This document shows, piece by piece, positions 1 to 8,821 of a DNA stretch of 43,947 nucleotides (positions within the stretch are counted from its first letter, which is position 1; the number at the start of each line of letters is the position of its first letter). The position numbers and the translations under genes were made by a program. The DNA lies in NCBI GenBank assembly GCA_016872835.1, contig VGYX01000017.1, positions 1-43,947 on the forward strand, read 5' to 3'. The DNA is from Planctomycetota bacterium (GTDB lineage Bacteria; Planctomycetota; Phycisphaerae; Phycisphaerales; SM1A02). The notes beneath the pieces were generated by a model that ran no database searches, had not been told where the DNA came from, and saw only the letters and a program-made list of their open reading frames with translations.

Positions 1-474
1 AGCACCTACGACTTCTCGGGGTGCGCGGTGGGCGCGAGCGTCGCGGCAAGCCTCGATCGCCTGCGGACAACCCATGTCGACTGCGTCTGGGTGCACTCCG
101 ACGGGACGGATCTGGCGATCCTCCGCGACGGGAGCGCGCTGCAAGCGCTGGCGGGCGCGCGCGAGCGTGGACAGGTGCGCGCGATCGGATTCTCGCCAAA
201 GACCCTGGAAGGCGCGATGGCTGCGTTGGACGACGCGCGCGTGGATGCGCTGATGCTGGAATTTCATCCGCGCGAGACATCGATGTTGCCAGCCGTGCGG
301 CGCGCTGGCGCCGAGGGCCGCGCGGTGTTCGTGAAGAAGCCGCTCGCCAGCGGTCACCTGTCCCCAGCCGAGGCGATCCCGTGGATCCTGCAGCACCCCG
401 AAGTCACCTGCGTGGTGGTCGGGGGCCTGAACGCGGATCGGCTCAGGGCGACTGCGGCTTTGGCGCAGGCGTAG
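1..474 (+). CDS. Aldo/keto reductase family protein, C-terminal part
   Basis: The reading frame is open from the first base of the window, so the start lies upstream and about 157 residues are visible. A stretch near the beginning (SLDRLRTTHVDCVWVH) matches the aldo/keto reductase signature in which a leucine-rich helix is followed by a 'yiDl..iH' strand, the histidine being near the active site. Later 'AIGFSPKTLEGAMAAL' and 'VVVGGLNADRLR' fit the final barrel strands and the NADPH-binding end of the family. It probably reduces a carbonyl substrate with NAD(P)H in the cytoplasm; the substrate cannot be told. Its last 32 bases overlap the end of the convergent LysM gene. The family call is fairly safe, the specific activity unknown. 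Confidence 0.78.
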   Translation, partial: STYDFSGCAVGASVAASLDRLRTTHVDCVWVHSDGTDLAILRDGSALQALAGARERGQVRAIGFSPKTLEGAMAALDDARVDALMLEFHPRETSMLPAVRRAGAEGRAVFVKKPLASGHLSPAEAIPWILQHPEVTCVVVGGLNADRLRATAALAQA

Positions 475-1537
475 GCGTGGGCGAGGCGTCGGGTGCCGGA
501 TTGCCTGGCGCCGGCTTTGGCGGTGCCGCTGCTGGCGTCGATGCAGGCGTGGCGGAGGCATCGCCGGTCTTGGGCGGAATCCGCAGCGACTGGCCGACCT
601 TCAACGCACCCGGGTCGGAACCGATCGCATCCTTGTTGGCGTCATAGATGCGCTTCCACAACTTGCTGTCGCCGTAGACCTTCGTGGCGATCGAGCTCAG
701 CGTGTCACCGCTTTGCACGGTGTAGGCGCCGGGAGTCGCGGCAGGTGCGCGCACGGGTGCCGTCGCCTTGCTGGCACCAGCAGGTTGCTTCCAATCCGGA
801 ACCTTGAGCACCTGCCCGATCTTCAGACGCGACGGATCGAGACTGGATTGGGCCTGCTGCAACTGCTCCCAACCGCGCTCGCTGCCAGTGAGATCACGCC
901 AGATGCTCACGATGCTGTCGCCTTCCTTCACGGTGTAGGTCTCGACGCGCGGCGTGGACATGGGGGCAGGCGACTGCACCGTGGGAACGGCCGGTGCTGG
1001 ACTGGCCGCAGCACCTGATGGGGCCGGCAGCGGCGGAGGCGCTGAAACGCTGGACGCAGGCTTGGTTGGAGCCGCCGGCGCGGAAACCGCCGTGGCGGGC
1101 GCTGGAGTCGCAGGAGCAGGCTGCGTGTTGGAAGGTGCCGGAGCTGGGGCGGTCGCGGCGGCGGTACTGGTGTTGGCCGGTTCGAAACCTGGAAGTTCGG
1201 ACGGCAGCGACTTCATGGGTTCCGCCGCAGGCGAGAAACCTGGCACCGCAGCGCCGTTGTTCGCCGGCGCAACGGCGGCCGTCGACGCCGGAGCGGCGGG
1301 CGCGTTCAGCGCGGGCGATGGCGCGAAGCCGGCGGGCACGCTTCCCGGCAGTTCGCCGCCCACCTTGGCGCCTGGCGTGCTCAGTCGATCTCGCTCGGAG
1401 GGTGCGGGCTGCGCCTTCACGCTCTTGGCGGACGAACCTGCGGTCGGCTTCGAGGGCGCGAGCAGCGCGTAGTACATGCCGGCGGCGGTGAATGCGAGCA
1501 CTCCGACGGCGAGCAGCATCTTCAAGGGCTTGTTCAT
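443..1537 (-). CDS. Membrane-anchored protein with two LysM domains
   Basis: This 364-residue protein has an N-terminal hydrophobic segment (about residues 5-27) that is probably an uncleaved signal anchor. A long Pro/Ala/Ser/Thr linker (about 30-195) follows, then two LysM domains at about 199-248 (begins TYTVKEGDSI) and 271-321 (begins AYTVQSGDTL), and a Pro/Ala-rich tail. LysM domains bind N-acetylglucosamine polymers such as peptidoglycan, so the protein likely spans from the inner membrane into the periplasm and touches the cell wall. It starts 19 bases after the secDF stop and has a strong Shine-Dalgarno site (GAGGGGAGA), so it looks like the last gene of the tgt-yajC-secDF operon. No catalytic domain is visible. 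The low-complexity linker makes homology outside the LysM units uninformative. Confidence 0.85.
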   Translation of the reverse strand: MNKPLKMLLAVGVLAFTAAGMYYALLAPSKPTAGSSAKSVKAQPAPSERDRLSTPGAKVGGELPGSVPAGFAPSPALNAPAAPASTAAVAPANNGAAVPGFSPAAEPMKSLPSELPGFEPANTSTAAATAPAPAPSNTQPAPATPAPATAVSAPAAPTKPASSVSAPPPLPAPSGAAASPAPAVPTVQSPAPMSTPRVETYTVKEGDSIVSIWRDLTGSERGWEQLQQAQSSLDPSRLKIGQVLKVPDWKQPAGASKATAPVRAPAATPGAYTVQSGDTLSSIATKVYGDSKLWKRIYDANKDAIGSDPGALKVGQSLRIPPKTGDASATPASTPAAAPPKPAPGNPAPDASPTPTPAPKPQSP

Positions 1538-1556
1538 GGCGGGTCTCCCCTCGGTG

Positions 1557-4500
1557 TCAGGCGGGAAGCGCGGCCGCGACGGCCTCGCTGGGACGATCGG
1601 ATGCGGTCGGATCCGCTCGACGGGTATAGACCAGCGTCGCGGCGACCGCCACGCTGGAGAAGGTGCCCGCGATCAGGCCGACCAGGAAGGTGAAGGCGAA
1701 CGGACGGATACCTGTGCCGCCAAGCGCGTACAGGATCACTGCGGTCGCGATCGAGCTGCCGCCCGTCAGCACGGTTCGGCTGAAGGTCTGGTTGATGCTG
1801 GCGTTGACCACCGCGCGGGTGATGAACGGCGCCTTGCCACGGTTCTCGCGGATGCGGTCCATGATCACGACCGTGTCGTTCAGCGAGTAGCCCACGATCG
1901 TCAGCAGACCCGCGATGACGTTCAGGTCGATGCGGAAGTCCGAGACGAGCATCGCGGAGCCCCAGCCGGTACGCGCGATCGCGCCGCTGTACGCCAGCAG
2001 ACCGATGCACACGATCAGGTTGAAGATCAGCGCGACCACCGTGCTGGTGGAGAATCGCAGCGAACCGAATCGCAACCAGATGTAGCCCAGCATCAGCACC
2101 AGGCTGAGGACCACCGCCACGATCGCGTTGGCGACCAGGCTGCGGGCGACCGCGGGACTGAAGCTGCTCACCTGATCCAGCGAGCTCCCCTGCCCAAGCG
2201 CCGTCTGCACGAGCTTCCACTCAGGGGCCGCCAGCGTGGACTCCCACACGGACATGTCGACCTTGATGGAGTTCACGGCAGGGTCGCTGACGAGCACCAC
2301 CATGCTGCGGAACGCCTCGGTTCCGTCGGCGGCCTTCACGGCGTCGAGCCCGACGACCTCCACGTCGCGGCCAGCCTGTGCGGCGAAGTCCGGCTGGTTG
2401 CGCAGGCGGACCATCCGACGCATGAGCGCCTCGGCGGAGATCGGAGGGTCGATGCCCTCGAGCACCACCGCCACGCCGCCGCGGAACGACCCGACAGGTC
2501 GCGTGACCGCCGGACGGCCGATGTTGTCGCCGAGCCGATCGCGCTCAAGCGCGAAGGTGTAGTTCGCGTGCGACGCGTCCTTCGAGCCGACGAACACCGA
2601 GGGCAGTTGCGCCTCAAGCTCGTTGGCGAACTCGCGGACGACGGCGTTGGTCGCGGTGCTTGTGATGCGGCTCTCGTCCACATCGCTGCCTGCAGGGTTC
2701 GCCAGCTTGATCTGGAAGCTGCTCGCGCGGAAGTCCTGCGTCTGCGCGCCAACCGTGAGCACCGACGCGCTACGCAACTCCGCGAGGATCGGATCCGACG
2801 CGTTCGCCGCACCGACGGACTGCACGCGCTTCTCGACCTCTTCGCGCGACAGCAGCACACGCCCATCCGGCCCCGCGGTCTCGCCGCCCTTCGCGGGCCG
2901 AGTCGTCATGGTCAGCGCCACGCCGCCGCGGAACTCCGTGTCGAAGATCTCGCCGCCCTTGCGAACGATGCCGAGCGAGCAGACCACCGCGACGGCCGCG
3001 GTGAAGAGCAGGAGCGTCGGCTTCAGCCGCAGCCAGTCGACCTTCGGATGCAGCGCGCGCGCCACACCCGGCGCGATCACCGGAAGCATGGGCAGCGATC
3101 GCCGGTTCATCGGGCCGGTCCACACGCTCAGCAGCACGCGCGTGACCCAGAGGCCCGAGATGAACGTGGCGAACACGCCGATCGCCATCGTGACGCCGAA
3201 ACCCTTCACTTCGGTGCCCGCGAAGAGCACCAGCACCAGGCAGACGATCAGGTTGGTGATGTTGCCGTCGAAGATGGCGCTGAAGGCGCGCGCGAAGCCG
3301 ATGCGGATCGCGTTTCGCAGGTTCTCGCCGTTGTTGACCAGTTCCTCGCGGATGCGCTCGTAGATGAGAACGTTCGCGTCGACCGCCATGGCCACGCTGA
3401 GCGCGATGCCCGCGAGACCGGGCAGCGTGAAGGTGGCGTCCATGAACGCCATCACGCCGAAGATCACGAGCGCGTTGACGATCAGCGAGATGTCCGCGAG
3501 GACGCCGGCGACGAGGTAGTAGATGAACATCATCAGCATGGTCACGCCGATGGAGAGCAGCACGGCCTGCAGACCGCGAGCGAGGTTGTCCGAACCCAGC
3601 GACGGCCCGAGCACGCTCACGCTCACGGGCTCGGGGCTCAGCTGGCCTTCGAGTGCGCCCGCCGAGAGCACGCGGATCAGGTAGCGGACCTCGTCCTCGT
3701 CGAAACTGCCGGTGATCTGGCCGGAACCGCCGATGCGGCTCTGCAGGTTGGGCGCGGTGTAGACCTGACCGTCGAGCACGATGGCCATGGGCTTGCCGAC
3801 GTTCGGTCCGGTGAGGCGCGCCATCTCCTGACCACCGGCCGGATCCAGCGCGAAGGTGACGCTGGTGCGGCCAAGGTCGTCGATGCCGCGTGAGGCGCGC
3901 TGGATCGACCAGGCGCGCCCGGTGGAATGGGTCAGGCTGCGCTCCGGCGTGGTGTAGAGCAGCACGAACACGCGGCCGTCGGCGAGACCGCCGACCATGT
4001 CGCGCGCCGCGAAGAAGCTTGCCGGATCCTGCTCGAGCGCCGCACGCTGCGCCGGCGTGTCAGCCCACTGCTTCAGATCGTTGATCGGGAACCACGCGGC
4101 GACCGGGCTCTGGCCAGGCACCGCGCCGCGCTTGGCCAGTTCCTCGCGCATCTGCTGCGGATTCACGCCTTCGGGCGCGCGATCGCTCACCGCGATGCGG
4201 AACTCCAGCACGCCTGCGCCGCGGAAGAGTCGCTTCAGATCCTCCGGATCATCCAGGCTGGTGCGCAGCGACTCGTACTCGTTCCACGAGGCGATCACCT
4301 TGTCCAGCTCCGCAGCCGCCGCGGGATATTCGGATCGCAGCGAGTCCAGCGCGCGCTGACGCGGGCTGGCACCCTTGGCGACGACTCCATCCGCACCCTT
4401 CTTCGGCTTGCCGGTGGCAGGGTCACGCTCGAGCTGCGGGCTCGCGTCCAGATTCAGGATCGCCGTCACGCGCGACTCGCTCACGCCACGCGAGGCCACG

Positions 4501-5072
4501 CTGTCGCGCAGGCGCTCGAACTCCAGCTCCGCCTTGGCCACGGCGTCCTCGGCGCTCGCCACATCCGCGCCGCCCGCCGCGGCCAGCCGCGCCTTCGCCT
4601 CGGACAGGTTCCGGAAGGCGTCCTGCAGCTCAGCCATGCGAGCCTGGAACCCTGCGTCTGAACCACCGAATCGCGCCGCCGCCTCGCCGCCCGAGAGCGC
4701 CCGCTCGAGTTCCCCCACGTCGATGCGGGTGCGCTTCACCAGCGCGGCCAGCGTCTCGCGGAAGGTCGCCTGCTTCGCCTGCACCTCGGGGCTGGGCAAC
4801 GGCATGACCACCTCGATGCGATCGCGCCCCTGCGGCGCAAAGCTGATGTCCAGCACGCCCGAGGGATTCACGCGCTGCTTCAGCACCTCGATGACCTGCT
4901 TGAGCACCTGCTCGCTGCTGGCGTCAGGGGGCAACTTGACCGAGTAGGTCAGGCTCACGCCACCGCGCAGATCCTTGCCGAGGCGCAGCGTGTCCTTGGG
5001 TGGCCAGACCATCCAGAAGAGCAGACCGGCGAGAGCGAGGACGAACAGGACATGCAGACCGGGGCGCTTCAT
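1557..5072 (-). CDS. secDF: Protein translocase subunit SecDF (SecD-SecF fusion)
   Basis: This 1171-residue fusion of SecD and SecF uses the proton gradient to help pull secreted proteins out of the Sec channel. Residues 1-25 form the first membrane segment and DLRGGVSL (about 34-41) is the SecD signature. The periplasmic P1 region runs to about 485. The SecD membrane block (about 500-650) contains AVDANVLIYERIREE with the conserved aspartate near 565. The SecF half begins about 675 with its own FRGGVAL motif and ends with a second block containing SLNDTVVIMDRIREN. Between about 95 and 280 there is a charged, Ala/Glu-rich, probably helical insertion absent from short SecD proteins, which explains much of the extra length. 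It follows yajC by 43 bases; no clear ribosome site is visible before the ATG. Identity is secure. Confidence 0.96.
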   Translation of the reverse strand: MKRPGLHVLFVLALAGLLFWMVWPPKDTLRLGKDLRGGVSLTYSVKLPPDASSEQVLKQVIEVLKQRVNPSGVLDISFAPQGRDRIEVVMPLPSPEVQAKQATFRETLAALVKRTRIDVGELERALSGGEAAARFGGSDAGFQARMAELQDAFRNLSEAKARLAAAGGADVASAEDAVAKAELEFERLRDSVASRGVSESRVTAILNLDASPQLERDPATGKPKKGADGVVAKGASPRQRALDSLRSEYPAAAAELDKVIASWNEYESLRTSLDDPEDLKRLFRGAGVLEFRIAVSDRAPEGVNPQQMREELAKRGAVPGQSPVAAWFPINDLKQWADTPAQRAALEQDPASFFAARDMVGGLADGRVFVLLYTTPERSLTHSTGRAWSIQRASRGIDDLGRTSVTFALDPAGGQEMARLTGPNVGKPMAIVLDGQVYTAPNLQSRIGGSGQITGSFDEDEVRYLIRVLSAGALEGQLSPEPVSVSVLGPSLGSDNLARGLQAVLLSIGVTMLMMFIYYLVAGVLADISLIVNALVIFGVMAFMDATFTLPGLAGIALSVAMAVDANVLIYERIREELVNNGENLRNAIRIGFARAFSAIFDGNITNLIVCLVLVLFAGTEVKGFGVTMAIGVFATFISGLWVTRVLLSVWTGPMNRRSLPMLPVIAPGVARALHPKVDWLRLKPTLLLFTAAVAVVCSLGIVRKGGEIFDTEFRGGVALTMTTRPAKGGETAGPDGRVLLSREEVEKRVQSVGAANASDPILAELRSASVLTVGAQTQDFRASSFQIKLANPAGSDVDESRITSTATNAVVREFANELEAQLPSVFVGSKDASHANYTFALERDRLGDNIGRPAVTRPVGSFRGGVAVVLEGIDPPISAEALMRRMVRLRNQPDFAAQAGRDVEVVGLDAVKAADGTEAFRSMVVLVSDPAVNSIKVDMSVWESTLAAPEWKLVQTALGQGSSLDQVSSFSPAVARSLVANAIVAVVLSLVLMLGYIWLRFGSLRFSTSTVVALIFNLIVCIGLLAYSGAIARTGWGSAMLVSDFRIDLNVIAGLLTIVGYSLNDTVVIMDRIRENRGKAPFITRAVVNASINQTFSRTVLTGGSSIATAVILYALGGTGIRPFAFTFLVGLIAGTFSSVAVAATLVYTRRADPTASDRPSEAVAAALPA

Positions 5073-5115
5073 GATTCGTGTGTTCCGAGGTTTCGTCTGA
5101 ACGTGTTCGGCACGC

Positions 5116-5529
5116 TCACGCAGTTTCCGCGGGCGTTTCGGAGGTGGCGACTGGATCCGCAGACTTCACGACCGCCGCGATGGCGTCACGCGTGAAGGTC
5201 AGGCGCACGTCGCGGCCCTCCTCCACCTTCAGGACGACCACATCGGGCTTGACCTCGGCCACGTAGCCGATCATCCCGCCGGTGGTCACCACGCGATCGT
5301 GCTTCTTGAGTCCACCCAGCAGCTTCTCCTTCTGCTTGCGCTGCTTGCGCGCGCTGAAGGCGCTCAGCGCCACCATGCCCAACAGCACAGGAATGAAGAC
5401 CCAGAACATCTCGGCACCGGGCGCCGACTGCGGCGCGGCCTTGCCCGCGGGCGCTGCCTGCGTGGCGCTGGTCAGCGCGGGGGTTGCGGGAGTTCCAGCA
5501 AGCGAGGGGCCGTCCTGAGAGGCGATCAT
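5116..5529 (-). CDS. yajC: Preprotein translocase subunit YajC
   Basis: YajC is the small partner of SecDF in the Sec holotranslocon. I start it at the ATG at 5529, giving 137 residues, because this ATG overlaps the tgt stop as ATGA and has GGAG seven bases upstream; a longer reading to 5598 lies inside tgt. The protein has a Pro/Ala-rich N-terminus and one membrane segment (about residues 38-58, containing MFWVFIPVLLGMVAL). The usual YajC core follows: a basic Arg/Lys/Gln stretch, then KKHDRVVTTGGMIGYV and a beta-rich domain. The Ala/Pro-rich leader before the membrane helix is longer than in enterobacterial YajC. The gene order tgt-yajC-secDF is conserved across many bacteria and supports the call. 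Confidence 0.94.
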   Translation of the reverse strand: MIASQDGPSLAGTPATPALTSATQAAPAGKAAPQSAPGAEMFWVFIPVLLGMVALSAFSARKQRKQKEKLLGGLKKHDRVVTTGGMIGYVAEVKPDVVVLKVEEGRDVRLTFTRDAIAAVVKSADPVATSETPAETA

Positions 5530-6674
5530 TCCGATTCTCCAGAGGTTTCGCCCGGCGCCGCCGAAAGGCAGGGCCAGGCTTGTGCGAGCGAAGACCACCT
5601 ATTGCAACCGATCGCCCGCCGAATGTCCAGCATGAGCCTTTGGTAGAGCCGGACGTTGTGCAGGCTGACCAGCGTGGGACCCAGCATTTCCCCGGCCTGA
5701 AACAGGTGTCTCAGGTAGGCACGGCTGAAACCACCGGCGCAGGTCTCGCAATCGCAGCCGGCCTCGATCGGCTCGGAATCGTCGGCGAAACGCGCGTTCC
5801 GAAGCCGCAGGGTGCCCGCCCGGGTGAAGGCGAGCGCGTTGCGTCCGTTCCGCGTGGGAAGCACGCAGTCGAACATGTCCACGCCGGCCGCGACCGCAAT
5901 CGCGATGTCGCGCGGATAGCCCACGCCCATCAGGTACCGGGGACGATCGTCGGGCAAGAGCGGTGCCGTGTGCCGCACGATCTCGGCGATGCGCTCGGGA
6001 CTCTCACCCACCGCCACGCCGCCGATCGCGTACCCGGGCAACTCCATGGCGCAGGTGCGCTCCGCGCTCTCCCGGCGCAGCACAAGGTCCGTACCCCCCT
6101 GCACGATGCCGAACAACGCCTGCGCATCGGGACGCCCGTGCGCCCGCTTGCACCGTGCGAGCCAGTCCACGCTTCGCAGCATCGCCTGTCGCACCCTCGA
6201 CGCGGGCACGTCGGGGCCCGCTGGCGGACAGTCGTCGAATGCCATGATGATGTCGGCGCCGATCTCGTTCTGGGCGCGAATGCTGACTTCCGGCGTGAGC
6301 CGCACGCGCGAACCGTCGACGAAGGACTGGAACGTCACGCCGTCGTCGTCGAGCGTGCGCAGATCGGCCAGGCTGAAGGCCTGAAAGCCGCCCGAGTCGG
6401 TGAGGATCGGTCCGTCCCAGCGCATGAACGCGTGCGAGGATCCGAAGCGCGCGATCCTCTCGGTGCCCGGGCGCAGCATGCAGTGCAGCGTGTTGTTCAG
6501 GATGCACTGGCTGCCCGTGCTCCGCACCTGCGCCGGCGTGAGCCCCTTCATGGCGGCCGCCGTCGCGACCGGCATGAACGCAGGCGTGTCGAAGGTGCCG
6601 TGCGGCGTGTGGATCCGACCGAGACGTGCGTGATGCTCGCTGGATCGGGCCAGGATCTCCAGACGGACCGCCAT
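5526..6674 (-). CDS. tgt: Queuine tRNA-ribosyltransferase
   Basis: Tgt swaps guanine 34 of tRNAs with GUN anticodons for preQ1 on the way to queuosine. The 382-residue protein carries the full bacterial pattern. TDSGGF holds the catalytic Asp93, and FDCVLPTRNGRN holds the nucleophile Asp269. The zinc site is CDCETC (Cys307, Cys309, Cys312) with His339. The usual TRNARN is TRNGRN here, a mild change. The start is 3 bases after the rhomboid stop and the end overlaps yajC by four bases, so it is translated as part of an operon. The length matches the family (about 370-390). Confidence 0.96.
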   Translation of the reverse strand: MAVRLEILARSSEHHARLGRIHTPHGTFDTPAFMPVATAAAMKGLTPAQVRSTGSQCILNNTLHCMLRPGTERIARFGSSHAFMRWDGPILTDSGGFQAFSLADLRTLDDDGVTFQSFVDGSRVRLTPEVSIRAQNEIGADIIMAFDDCPPAGPDVPASRVRQAMLRSVDWLARCKRAHGRPDAQALFGIVQGGTDLVLRRESAERTCAMELPGYAIGGVAVGESPERIAEIVRHTAPLLPDDRPRYLMGVGYPRDIAIAVAAGVDMFDCVLPTRNGRNALAFTRAGTLRLRNARFADDSEPIEAGCDCETCAGGFSRAYLRHLFQAGEMLGPTLVSLHNVRLYQRLMLDIRRAIGCNRWSSLAQAWPCLSAAPGETSGESE

Positions 6675-6676
6675 GG

Positions 6677-7810
6677 TCAGCGCCGGCTCGCCTCACGCAA
6701 GGCCTGACGCTCCGCAGCGCTCAGACTGTGCAGTCCTTGGCGCTGGATCTTGTCGAGGATCCTGTCGATCTCGGCGGTGTCCATGCCGCGACGACGCGCG
6801 CTTCGAACCCTGCGCGAGCGACTGGTGGGATCGAAGGTGCCCATCCAGTCGAAGAGCGCGTGCAGCGTGTGCGGGTGTCGGATCAGCCAGAAGCCCGCGA
6901 TGGCGCCGCCGAGGTGCGCCGCCTCGCCGCCGGCGTTGTCACCTCCGACGAAGAGGGTGAGCAGCGCCAGGGCCACCAGCGTGTACGCGAGATTCCGCAG
7001 CGGCATCGGGATGATCATGAAGACCAGAACCTCGGCCATCGGCGCCAGGAATGCCGCCGCCATGATCACGCCGAACACGCCGGCGCTCGCACCGACCAGC
7101 GGCGTGGTCGGCGCGTTTGGAAGCAAAAAGGGCACGGACTGTCCCGGCAAGGTCACCTTCGACCCGAGGAAATTCAGCAGCAGGTACATCGCCGCGCCGC
7201 AGATGCCGCAGAGCAGGTAGAAGGCGGCGTATCGCTTGCCGCCAAGGTAGCGCTCCACCACCGGGCCGAAGAACCACAGTCCCATCATGTTGAAGATCAG
7301 ATGGGTCAGGTTCGCGTGCAGGAACTGGAAGCCCACGAAGCGCCAGAGTTCCGGGAACGTCGTGCCTGCGCCGCTGTCACCGAAGAGCGCGGTGCTGGTG
7401 CTGAAGTGGAGCCATGTCTTCAGCGGAGAACTCGGGATGAAATACGCGAACCCGGCGGGCTTGCCCTCGCGCGACAGCACCTGCACCCGGGCGCTGCCCC
7501 CTTGGTCGAGCGCGCCCACCTTGCCGGCGGCGCGCACGGCAGCCTCGGCGAACGCCGGGGGAAATTCGCGGTTCGCCTGAGCCAGCGACAACGGCTCTCC
7601 GAACGGTTCGTAGAGCTTCACCTCCGCCGCGGGGATTGCGCCCCCGTCGAGATCACAGCGCCCGATCAGGATGCCAGTCCGTGACAGGCCAAGGAACCCG
7701 TCCAGCGCGAAGATCGCGATGCAGAGGCCGATGATCCAACCGTTGATGGACCATCGTCCGCCGCTGCGCGGAGCCTGCTTCCGGTTCCAGTCACGATCCT
7801 CGAAACCCAT
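6677..7810 (-). CDS. Rhomboid family intramembrane serine protease
   Basis: A 377-residue polytopic membrane protease that cuts other membrane proteins within the bilayer. The first membrane segment is at about 24-43, followed by an unusually long soluble loop (about 50-150). The rhomboid core then shows H165, H170 and N174 in the HANLTHLIFN block, the catalytic Ser242 in GASAGVFG, and the partner His299 in GGEAAHLGGAIAG. All expected catalytic residues are present, so it should be active. After the last helix there is a basic tail and a short helical module (about 344-377, IDRILDKIQRQGLHSLSAAE), also found at the end of the neighbouring degenerate site-2 protease. A TAGGCT hexamer exactly 6 bases before the ATG suggests leaderless transcription. 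Confidence 0.93.
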   Translation of the reverse strand: MGFEDRDWNRKQAPRSGGRWSINGWIIGLCIAIFALDGFLGLSRTGILIGRCDLDGGAIPAAEVKLYEPFGEPLSLAQANREFPPAFAEAAVRAAGKVGALDQGGSARVQVLSREGKPAGFAYFIPSSPLKTWLHFSTSTALFGDSGAGTTFPELWRFVGFQFLHANLTHLIFNMMGLWFFGPVVERYLGGKRYAAFYLLCGICGAAMYLLLNFLGSKVTLPGQSVPFLLPNAPTTPLVGASAGVFGVIMAAAFLAPMAEVLVFMIIPMPLRNLAYTLVALALLTLFVGGDNAGGEAAHLGGAIAGFWLIRHPHTLHALFDWMGTFDPTSRSRRVRSARRRGMDTAEIDRILDKIQRQGLHSLSAAERQALREASRR

Positions 7811-7822
7811 CGTTCGAGCCTA
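7811..7822 (-). promoter_or_regulatory. Putative -10 (TAGGCT, N6) for the rhomboid gene
   Basis: TAGGCT at 7822-7817 ends six bases before the ATG at 7810, which would place the transcription start on the start codon. Its TAG is the stop codon of the upstream site-2-protease-like gene. No clear -35 is seen. Confidence 0.5.
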
Positions 7823-8821
7823 GCGGATCGGGCCTTCGCCCTCACGACGGCGCCGCGTGGCCGACTTGAGCCGCCGACGCTCCCTGAAGCTCAGGCTTCC
7901 CATCCCTGAACGATTGATCTTCTGAAGAATCCGGTCGAGCTCCGCGTGGTCATTGGCGTCGCTCGTCTTGCGCCTCGACTCGACCTCAGGCGCCCCATGA
8001 AACCCGTCGGAGTCCGACACACGGACCAGCGTCTCGCGCGCGGCGCTCCACAAAAGCAGCGACGCGAACGTGAGCGCCCATGTCCCGAGTGCGAGGCCCG
8101 CGACCAGCATGGCAACCGAACACGCGGTGCCCACGCGTGCGGCGCGGACCAATCCGACGGACCAGCCGTCGGCAGCGATCCAACACGCCGCCAGTGCGCG
8201 CCCGGCCGCCAGCGGGAATGCGGGCACCAGATTCAGCACCACCATCACCACCACCGTCCATTGGAAGAGGAACAGCGTTTCCGTGAGCAGCCCCGCCTCG
8301 GCGAGCGAGAGCCGAGCGAATCCATCCCAGGTCCACGGCGCGGGAATCGCCGTGCCCCAGACATCACCACGCAGCGCGTAGAGCGCCCCGCCGACCAGCG
8401 CGCCGACGACACCGATCGCCATCACGCCCGCCAGTTCGCTCCGCGCGCTCGCCGGCCCGCGATCCGACGGCGCCGGTCCTGCAAGCCCGCCCAGCGGCCA
8501 CAACAGCCATTCATCGAGATCCCAGCCGCCGCGGCGCATGGCCCAACAGCGCGCGGCCTCGTGAATCAGCGAAAGCGCCAGAAACGAGCCAAGCACCACA
8601 AGCGTGGGTCCGAAGCCGAGCACACGCCCGCTGCCGGGAAGGCTTGAACGCAGGCATTCGACGGCGATCAGGAGGAGGAATGCTCCATGGACACGGATCG
8701 CCACCGATCCCAGACGGAGCAGCGGCAACGACCATGTCAGCGGCGACTCGAAGCGCGGACCCGACGCGCGAAAGTCGCCCGCGAACCCCCGTGGCTCGAG
8801 TGGTTCCGAAGACCAGGTCAC
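7820..8821 (-). CDS. Degenerate site-2 protease (M50)-like membrane protein
   Basis: A 333-residue polytopic protein with the architecture of bacterial site-2 proteases: hydrophobic helices, a 'LWPLGGLAG' segment and a late 'NLVPAFPL' helix. The zinc site is broken. The expected HExxH reads HEAAR (His and Glu present, second His replaced by Arg), and the expected N-x-x-P-x-x-P-L-D-G-G-R reads NLVPAFPLAAGR (Asp replaced by Ala). It is therefore probably a non-catalytic pseudoprotease. The C-terminal module LDRILQKINRSGMGSLSFRE closely resembles the tail of the adjacent rhomboid. I use the GTG at 8821 because it overlaps the Nudix stop as GTGA, like other coupled genes here; a GTG at 8839 is also possible. 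Its function may be to bind or sequester rhomboid or M50 substrates, which is inference only. Confidence 0.72.
   Translation of the reverse strand: MTWSSEPLEPRGFAGDFRASGPRFESPLTWSLPLLRLGSVAIRVHGAFLLLIAVECLRSSLPGSGRVLGFGPTLVVLGSFLALSLIHEAARCWAMRRGGWDLDEWLLWPLGGLAGPAPSDRGPASARSELAGVMAIGVVGALVGGALYALRGDVWGTAIPAPWTWDGFARLSLAEAGLLTETLFLFQWTVVVMVVLNLVPAFPLAAGRALAACWIAADGWSVGLVRAARVGTACSVAMLVAGLALGTWALTFASLLLWSAARETLVRVSDSDGFHGAPEVESRRKTSDANDHAELDRILQKINRSGMGSLSFRERRRLKSATRRRREGEGPIR

Noticed and set aside
1476-3893. Very long open frame opposite secDF
   Set aside because: It is rich in Arg, His, Asp and Gln with no domain, the usual antisense shadow of a GC-rich gene; secDF on the other strand is unmistakable.
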